Assembly: GCA_947396885.1 (NCBI GenBank)
Contig: OX377202.1
Location: 58,182,034 to 58,246,033, forward strand
DNA length: 64,000 nt
Source of the DNA: Heligmosomoides polygyrus polygyrus
Lineage: Eukaryota; Nematoda; Chromadorea; Rhabditida; Heligmosomidae
Reading direction: 5' to 3'
A program made the translations under genes and the position numbers. Below are positions 27,801 through 37,735 of this stretch, piece by piece. Every line of letters begins with the position of its first letter. Position 1 is the stretch's first letter. The notes beneath the pieces were generated by a model that made no database searches, was not told where the DNA came from, and worked only from the letters and a program-made list of their open reading frames with translations.

Positions 27801-30800
27801 AACGCATGCCGCGTTAAATCTGATCTGTGGCACGTCTTCCGGATCTGGACGCACGTTATATGACGTCCTTGCCACCAGATTAGAATCCCGACGCACGCTG
27901 CATAACGAATGTGAGACATTTGCTGACAAGGAAGGGTTCCCCACTCATGGTGAGCTTTTGCGATGCCATTTTGACAGGATGTAGGGCCCTGTTAGCGGAG
28001 TCCAGAACCACAGTCAGTTTTTGCTGAACGCTTTTTTAGAGACCTGAAAAAGGGGTGTGAGTGCGTGTGCGCAACACTCATCAACCCCTACGACACCTCA
28101 CGAGATGCGGCTCGGTGGCGCAATCGGTTGGAGTGCCGCCTCGTAGAAACACACCGGCGGGCTTTTCAGTTCGAGTGCGGGTGCTGCCAATATTTTTGCA
28201 CGTTCTAGTTTGTTGTTACTACGCTTTCTCATGATCACAGGAGGCAGCTTTAGACCATCAATGCTTACAACAAACCAAGACTGTCTATTTGCGCCTTCAT
28301 ATGTGCTAGTTTTTCAACTATTCATATCTGCATCATACCATTTCTCTGGAAATATAAAATGTTATATATTATTAAATCAAAAGTTTCATACTTATTATTT
28401 ATTTCCCTGTCGGTAGGTCGCAGAATTGTCGGTACGTCTGGCTTACCTTCGTCTGCAACCAAAAGAAAAGTCACGGGTGGTGCTCTTTTTGTTGAATATT
28501 TTATCCAGTTACTTACTTTCAATATACCATCTCGGCTTCATGTAACATATTCCGGACGAAAAGTAATCGGCCGACAACACGTTCAGGTGAGAACGACATT
28601 TTTAGTGCACTTATGTACCGATATGTGGCCCGGGTTCATAATATTCAACCGTAAGATAATCGTATTTGTGTGCAATTACGGTATCATTGGTGATACGGTA
28701 TGATATGGTGGTGGTGCGGATATGCATAGTTGAAAACTAGCACATATGAAGGCGCATATAGAGAGCCTTGGTTTGTTGTAAGCATTGATGGCCTAAAATT
28801 GCCTCCTGTGATCATGAGAAAGCGTACTAACAACAACCTAAAACGTGCAGAAATATCGGCAATACGCTTACTCGAACCAAAAGCCCCGGTGTGCTCCTAG
28901 GAGGCGGCACTCCTACCGACTGCGCCACCGAGGCACATCTCGTGGGGTGTCGTAGAGGTTGATGAGTGTTGCGCACATGTCTTCACACCTCCTTTCCAGA
29001 TCTTAAAAAAAGGTTCAGCAAACTGACTGTGGTTCTGGACTCTGCTCGCAGGGCCCTACATTCTATCAAAATGGCATCGCAAAAGCTCACCATGAGTTGG
29101 GAACCTTTCCCAGTTAGCCCATCTCCCCCCCCCCCCCCCGTGACTGAAACGCAACCCACGGATTAAGCGAATTATATCTAGTAAGATGAGAGGTAGTATT
29201 CGAAGTGTTTGAAGCAAGCAATCCTTTGTTACTCCCAACTTCTCTCTTGAAACATCGGATTGTAGGTAGCTAATGCTAGTAATACATTGTGCCACGCGAG
29301 GTCATCAAGCACATGGAACGTACGCCCGAGTCGGCGGACCTAGAACTCTGAAGACGACGAACGTCGAAGCGTCAAGCGCTGCAATCCTTTTGTTTTGTTT
29401 TAATAATTAACTTTTAGCACCACCTTTCCGTTGACTCCCCACAGGGAAGGAAGGCTCCTGATACCACGCCGAGCCAGTACGTCTAATAAATTTTCCTCGA
29501 TATTATTTCTCATTCTGAATTCTTTTTAGTTTTGTTTTCTAACTTTCTAATTTCTAATCGGATAAACTTAACTTCATAGTCGCTTTGAGACGTTTTTACA
29601 ATGTTTGTTGCTCTCAGTTTGACTGGCGCAGAACGGATTTCAGATTTTTCATTCAGGCCGCAACCGGCTAACAACGAGAATCACGGGAACATTTCAAGTA
29701 TTAATTCTGGTGAACGGAGCGGTGCTTCTATGCAGGCATGGTTTGACAAGACCTTTTTAGCCATATTGGACTGCAATTTCTAAAAACACCTCTTCAGTTT
29801 TCTGTCGTTTTTCATTCCGCGAGTGATTTGCATACCATCGTGACTGAACTTCCTCCGCTTTAGGCATCACGCGAACCGAATCCATCAGGGGAGGCTGACA
29901 ACTCACGGGGGTACTCATCTATACGGCCGCAAGGTGATGCGGTTGGCTACCACCCGTCAGGCGTTACACAGCAGCCGGGAGCTGGTCCTGCATCACTGTC
30001 TACTCCGCCGCACATGGTTCATTCGTCTCCCCCGCAGTTCTTCTATCTAGACCCGACTAAACAAGAACGAGGGCCGTTCGAAAAGGTTGTTCTTCTACTC
30101 TGCTCTGCCTATACTGTCTTTTGTGTTAGCTTGACCAGGTTCCGTTTAGCCTCAAATGGACAGCTGGTATAAACGCGGTTACTTCTCCGAAGGTTTGGAA
30201 GTACGTCGGCATACCGATACGAAGTACAGGACATTAGGTATCGTTCCCCTTCAACCAAATAAGAAATACAAGCGGGGGTATTCATGAAAAGGCAATGACA
30301 ATAGTATATAGTAGAGCTTTGGTAGGTGTTGCTTCGGGTGTGTGGTGGGAATGCATTGGCTTGATTATTGAACTGCAGTTTGCTTCATGGCGAGTGGGCT
30401 CAAGGTTTTGGTGGCCAGGTCGAAAGGAGAAAAGGTTCTTTATGAAAATAATTTTGGTGAGAAAATAACTCCAATCCTGTCCTATATTTTATCACAAATT
30501 CGTGCGCCTTCAGATTGTTATTTTATTCTGACATTGTCGACTTCCCCGTCTTCTTCTTGTTGGGTGCACTTTTCTTTTTTCTTCTTTTCAAGCCGTTTTG
30601 TCTGCTGTAAGTTTTTGTAGTGGCTCTGGTAGTGTCTCAGTCATGCTCGAGATGCGATACTGAGCCAGCCACTACATCCGTGGGAGTTGGTGACCTCGAT
30701 GCGACCTTTTTTTCAACAATGGCCCCGATACTTTGCCTTCTCCTCTTGTTTTGGTAGACTCATTTAAGTTCATCTGTCAAATGCTTATGACCACCTGTAG

Positions 30801-33800
30801 GCAGCACTATTTATCTCCTGGCCTACCTTCGTCTTCGTCGCATCTGAAGATAGCGAAGTGGTTTAGCACTGGTTAACACTAAACTGATCCAGATTTGCTT
30901 CCATAGCTCCAAATATTATTGAGGCATTGAGAGAGCGTCGCTCTTGAAAGTGCAGAAATCCTTCGATGACTCCGTTGTTGAATGTGAAGAGTAGAGAATG
31001 TAGAAACGCTGAATAATACTCCTGTTGCTTTATCATTTTACATTTCTGAACGTAACGAGAAGGGCGAGAAGGGTTATGCAAACTGTAGTCGGCACTGTAT
31101 GTACTGTATCTTGTGTGGTACTACCAGTGGATCACAGGTTCGATGCGCGCCCAACCAACTGTTTCATCCCTCCAGGGTCGACAAATTTGTAGGATACGTG
31201 TAGAATTGATAACACATTGTGTTATTCGTCGGATGGAGACTGCGGGTGTTGTATTAGCCAAGATGATCATTCAGGCCGATCTCGCGGTATTCGATGGAGT
31301 ACCAGCGGCACATGGCAGACTGAAATGGATTAAAGCTGGATTTGATCCTTTACTCAACCTAGCTTTTGTTTGATTCGTTCTTTCTCGACAATTTGTGAAA
31401 GCGCTTTGTGAGTACTATGACGTCTAACCATAAGATTTCCTGCACTCGGAAGCGTTCCGCAACTTTAGGATTTTCGTATTCACTTAATTCAAGAATTGTG
31501 TTTCTAAAGCAGTAAGGTTCAACGGAGCGGGTCATTTTCTGAAATCTGCCCCTTTTTTCTGATCGGCAGGCTGCTTTTCGGTCGAAGTTGTGGTTTTTGC
31601 TCATCTTCTCTGTGGTTTCCATTAATGTCAGCGATTATTAGAATGTGAGGCCAAGCGCTAAAACAGAAAGTCTAGAACTGCTTGTGTTATTGACATTGGT
31701 TAGTATCCTAGAATGCCCACATATACCTTAGGGGTGCCCACTCAAGGTGGTTAGTGATGTGAAGGATTTAGGTATTACTTATGATAGCAAGTTGAACTTT
31801 GATTCCCACTATAAATTCATAGTGAACAAGGGATTCCGTAGGAGTTTACAACATTTTTAATGCTCTTCACACTAGGGATCTTAATATCCTACTCAAGGCT
31901 TATAAACTCTACGTTCGTCCTATTCTTGAGACCAATACTACCATTTTCAGTACCTATAAGAAGAAGGATATCCTGGCGTTAGAAAGGTTCCAAAATTCTG
32001 TTACGCGTAAATAATTTCGCCGATGTTACATGCTCTCCTATTCCGAAATCCCAAATTTCAGCGTTAGAAATGAATCGGTGGATCTTCCCTCTGGGGAATG
32101 GAGAAGGAAAAGGTTTGATCTCTTGATGGCATTTAAAATGTTTAAAGGCTCGGCTAATCTACCTATCTCTCAATTCTTCAATCAAGCCGCCTCCCATACC
32201 AGAGGTGCTTAGATAAAGTTTACTACTGCAAATACGGGGCGTGTGTAGCGCAGTCGGAGGAGGCGCGACTGTCGCGTGCACTCGATACCAGGTTCCTGGT
32301 TCGGGTTTCCCGCCCAGGCCAACCAAGCCTTCCATCCCTCCGGGGTCGGTGAATTGGTACCAGACTTGTCTGGGAAGGATAAAGCGCTGACGTGTTCATC
32401 GGCTGGCCACGGCAAGTCATTGTATGGCCAAGTACGCATTCATGTCGCCTCCACGACATCCCGTAAAAGTAGAATGCGCTGGCGCATCCCAGGAGGGATT
32501 GAGTAAACGCCGTCCTTTATCCTTTTATCCTTTAACTGCAAATACTAAGTCCCTGGTCACGTCTGTTTTTCAGTCTCAGAACTCACTCAAATTTTAATCG
32601 GGTTCTCGGCTCTGCCGTTTGGTCTCTAAGTTATGCCACCTTCAAAGAACATGCTGCCAAGTTTATTGCTTAGTATCTTAATTACTGTTTTAAATTACTG
32701 TTTACTTTTTTTCTTTTGACGTAAGGTGGCGTTCACCTTCGTTTTTTTTTTTCTCGTCCCTAGTTAGCAGGATTACTGTTTTAGGTCTTGTTCTTACCTT
32801 CTTTATGTTTGTGTTTTTTGTTTTTGTCTGTTTCGCTGTGTCAATTGTGTCAGTTGACACCCACAGTAAATAAATAAATAAAATAAACTGCTAATGAGTT
32901 ACATGTTGCTATTCCAGGAGAGCTAATGCAATTGAATGGACGAATGACACCGTTTGATTACAAGGACGATGTTGTTCCTCACCCTCCAGTAACTGCTGTT
33001 TTTTCGAATCCAACTCAGCCATTCGCCGCACTCTTCGCGTACGAGATTTTTCCTTATCGTGCGGTTTGGCTATTAAACAGGTGTGTTCTTCAGTAGTGGA
33101 GGAATGTGGAGCGAACTAGGTGCTCCAGCGAACTTGATGTACGGTCAATCTGGCTATGATCCTATTGCAGCTGAGAGGAAGGTGATTTTTTCATCCTACG
33201 ATAAGGCCGTTTCATAACTTCGTGAGGTGTTTTATCGTTTTCCTTCTCCAGCGAATTGAGGGACGAGCAACGACGAATGCTGGAGGAGCAGGCAAAAATG
33301 AGGGAGTATCAGGAGCACCTTGTCAGGGAATTGCAGAAGCAGAGGGAGGAACATGAAAAAGCAGTTGATGGAGCAGAAGATGGCGCTCCTTAAACACCAA
33401 GTTCGTAATAAGACGCTTTTTCATTAGTTGTGTTGTAGGGTCGTTCGTCATCTGTTCCTTAATACTGTGTCTATGTTTAGGAAGAGATAGAGCGAAGGGA
33501 ACGCGAACTGAAGGAATCAGCTGAAGAAACCAAAGCTCGTCTGGAGATGGAGAGACTTGCACTTGCTGAGAAAGCACGTCAGATCGAAGAAGAACGCGCC
33601 GCTAAAATTCAGGTACAGCTTTTCTCAGCTGTCACCTATGCCTTCCATTATTTTTTCTTGAAAAATATTTCCGTATTTCCTTCGTAAACATCTGAAGTTA
33701 AAGGAGGAGATACGAAGAGCAGAGGAGAAGCGTGCTGAAGAAGCCGAGCGAAAACGGCTGGAGGAGGAGCTTGAGAGGCAACGAAGGCCGAGAGGGAGGA

Positions 33801-36052
33801 GCTGATGAGAAAGCAACAGGAAGCAGAGCGAGAAAGGTTCCTTAGTTGCTCCCTCTGGTTTCTTAGACGCTTACAACCTAAGCGATGTTAGGCGCTTCGT
33901 ACGCACAATGGAGGGAATCTACGGTTCGGTTATCACGGTTTGTGTTTTCGTGCAACTTCTAGCAAAAGCATAGAATAAACCAGAGGAAAGCAGGGGTTAT
34001 ATTGAGCATATCTCTTCGCTGTTACAGCCGTGTTAGACCAGGTCACCTTTTTACTCCCTTCTAGACGTGCAAAAGAGGCAGCTGAAGAAGAGGCCCGTCG
34101 CGCCCGAGCAGCAGCGGAAGCGGCTGCGGAAAAAGCTCGTCTCCAGCAAGCGGAACTGCAACGAAAACAGGTTTGAGGATAAGTTCCTGATTTTCTTTCA
34201 ACGACGCTTCCGAAGGGACTAGAGCACTTTGGGGGCTTATTGGTTAACTATATGTTATGTCTCTTGTTAAAGACGCCCATTAAGCGGGTCGCGGAGGAAG
34301 CCAATCGCAAGGCATCTCAGCCATCCAGTGAGAGGGATAAGCGCCAGGAATCCGCAAAAGCATTCGAAATCGAGGAAGCTTGGCAGGTGAGGAGATGCAT
34401 TTCAGAAGCATATGACTCCTGGATGATTTCAAACCTTCCTTAGGTTGCTCCTAAGCCGCCACAAAACACGGATAACGGTAGTGGGACGACTGCTGCCAAG
34501 AAGTCGGGCACCACGAAAGGTTTCTTATTTTCCTGCTCTTGCGTGTTGGTGGCGTTTTTAGCGTTGTCACTGCTGTGGGTGAAAAATATTTCGACTGTTG
34601 TGTTGCAGTTGCACCATGGTTAGGAGCTGCGGCTGTGGTTCAAACTAAAGAGAAGTCACTGAAAGAAATCCAAGAAGAGGAAGAGAGGCAGCTCCGCGCT
34701 GAACAAGCGCAGCAAGCTCGCCTTCGAAAGGAGGTCAAGCAGGAGCAATAGTCAGTGCTCTTTGATTCATGCGTTCATATATATTCCATAATTGCAGCAA
34801 GAATCAGTAAGCCTGCAGTCGAGCGGAACATGGTCCAACGCTTCGCAAACGCCTCCAGTGGAGTCAATCAGCTCAACAAAGTCCTCCTACGAAGACTGCT
34901 GCTGCAAAGTCAGCGTGGGGTGGTGGTAGCGCTGAAACGCAAAAGGTTCGTGAACTACCAAACGAGCAATTGAGCTCCTCGAAGTTATTGCTGCCACTTA
35001 TTGTAAATAACGGTTCATTCAAGACAGCAACTTCCTCACCGCTGTGGGATAGCCCTCCACTTCAAGCTGCTAACAAAGTTGCTGCTAATCCCGCAAAGAA
35101 ACCAGCTGCAGAAAAGTCGTCCAAGTCGACGAAAAATGGCTCGAATACTATAGCTAACGAGAAGGTAATTGGTTCGGTGGAATTTCCAAAGGATGGTTTT
35201 CGTTCGCTGTCAGATGCATATCGTTTCCCTTGGACCTTGCATGTCCTCGAATCCTGTTTCTATATGTGGAGCTGCAAGTCTTTTTCCCTTATAGGGGGAG
35301 GTTGCTAGTTGATAATATATTTACAATGTCAGAACCCTTTTGTATCATAATTAGCTGCGAAGGATCACTCCAATTATAACGCCGTTGCTATTTCAAGCCA
35401 CGTAAACTATAAGTGAAAAAGGATGGTGAGGGCGGTTTAGTGAGAGCTGTTATATTTATTGTTCAATCAGGGATGGTGCGGAATTTTAGGAGCGAAAGCG
35501 TCTTCCAACCACCTCTTTAAAGCAAACTATAGGCTAGATTTGGCTGCTCTTATTGTCTAAGTTATCGCCCTCCCAATTGCTCTAGGTTATTATTATTATT
35601 ATGGAACCCAGATCCTCCCACGTATACATTGCATTATCGATAAGTGTTGGCCTCGTTTGCAAGCCATAGCTCGCTTGTACTGCACTGCGTATTTTGATAC
35701 TGTAAACGTAAGAGTCTAGCAGCAGCCCCTTTTAACACTCCTGAATGGTTATGGTCTAGGCACGAGGTACTCTACAGATGAGCTTTGTTTCTTCCTGTGC
35801 TTTAGGAGCGGACAAAGTAATGATGTTCCTTCCAAAATACCTATTTGCAGGCTGCGAAGCGCGCTTTGGGAATTGGTGAGGACAACAACGTCTTCTTGGA
35901 CTGGGTAGTGCAGCGGCTGAAACAGTTTGAACACGACTGTGGAGGCGGATGTGCTCGCGATGTTCATCGAAGGCGTTGAAAATCCCGACGAGGTGCGCTC
36001 TGCCTTGTGGCAATTGTGAATGATAAAATGTTTTACTGTTATCATATATATA

Positions 36053-36098
<46 letters not shown>

Positions 36099-37675
36099 GA
36101 CCGGAAAGTATAGGGGACACCAGCAAATTGCGTAATTCTGCTAGCTACCCGCAGGAATTGATCTGAAAAATTATTGGAATTCCTCACGGCAAAAAAACAT
36201 ATATACGAAAGAAATGGGCAAAATCCCCCGAGGTGGCAAGGAACGGGAAAGGATCACGTGACGGGACCCTGTTTTTTGAGTGACCAGAAAGTATAGGGAC
36301 ACCACCAAATAAGGTGCGCGGAGAAAGGTACGTTGTTGAAAACTATTTTGCTATGCAATATACTGCCTCATAATTTGCTCATTGTAAGGATGGGTCGCGG
36401 ATCAATGCTATCAATAGAGGAACAAGCTCAAATCAAGGTTCTCAGAAATGCTGNNNNNNNNNNNNNNNNNNNNNNNNNNNNNNNNNNNNNNNNNNNNNNN
36501 NNNNNNNNNNNNNNNNNNNNNNNNNNNNNNNNNNNNNNNNNNNNNNNNNNNNNNNNNNNNNNNNNNNNNNNNNNNNNNNNNNNNNNNNNNNNNNNNNNNN
36601 NNNNNNNNNNNNNNNNNNNNNNNNNNNNNNNNNNNNNNNNNNNNNNNNNNNNNATCTCCACCCAGCAGGAAACCCTACCGTGGACGGCTTATAATTAGCC
36701 TACTACACGAAAGAAGGGTTGGGCTAACTGACGTTAGCCAAAGGTGACCCGAAGCCGGCTGGAAGCCACGCGGTTGGGTGGCACTTGTTGGACGGGGGCG
36801 TGAGTTTAATTTGTGTCAGGTCAAAAGTAGTAAGAGAGAGGAGGCGGGATTGCTAAGAGTGAAGCACGACAGGCGTCAAGAGCAACAATATCCTTGGTCG
36901 CTACACGCAGCGAAATGCTAACGCATTGCGGAGAGGGAAGCTGTTCCACCCTACCGCGAGATATGGGGGAGGACACCTAGTGTCTTCCTGCTGAATAGCG
37001 TGGGGCAAAAACTAAAGTTTCTGACGCTTCGGTCCCCCCGACGAAGAAAATCCACGCACTCGAACGTGTGCTCTCCGAATCCCTTAATGCCTCTAAGCGA
37101 AATGGAAAACCCTTCCCACGAAGATGTGATTAGAAACTGGAACGCAACAAGGCGAAAACAAAAGAAGACGGTCCTGGCCGAACCGGCTGTCCGGTGTCGT
37201 GTGTTGGCGAGGAATCCGAGACTAGACTGTTTTGGAGCTAGCGCCACGGGCACTCGGCAGTGATGCGGTGCGGTTCCTGTCGCACTCGATCGCCGCGGAT
37301 CACCCCCAGCCTCGCCGGATGGCCTCGGCCATGGCGAAGGAGAAGGGTCCGTGGGAAATAGTATTCCAAAGCAGGAGAGTGCCGACGGTAAGAGAAATAT
37401 CGACACCGAGCATAAATAATACGATGCATGATGTTATGAGAAATAACGGTGGTTCGATCGACCTTTGAATTTAGTAAGAAGTTTTTTTTCACAAGTGAAT
37501 ACATACTTTTGAAACGCCAATTTTCAACCAATTTTCTTCAAAAAAGTCTGATTCTCGTGTGAGACGAACAAAATCTCTGAAAGTGAGTGGTTACCTATTT
37601 TCGAATACGAGGAATTTAGTGGAGCTAGTGCAGGCCGGCAGAAATAAACGCGAAACGAGATATGGGCAAGTTTTG

Positions 37676-37735
<60 letters not shown>

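Noticed and set aside
28109..28180. Possible tRNA gene
   Set aside because: A and B box motifs are present, but I cannot pair a convincing acceptor stem, and the sequence is repeated in inverted form at 28870-28940; better read as a tRNA-derived repeat.
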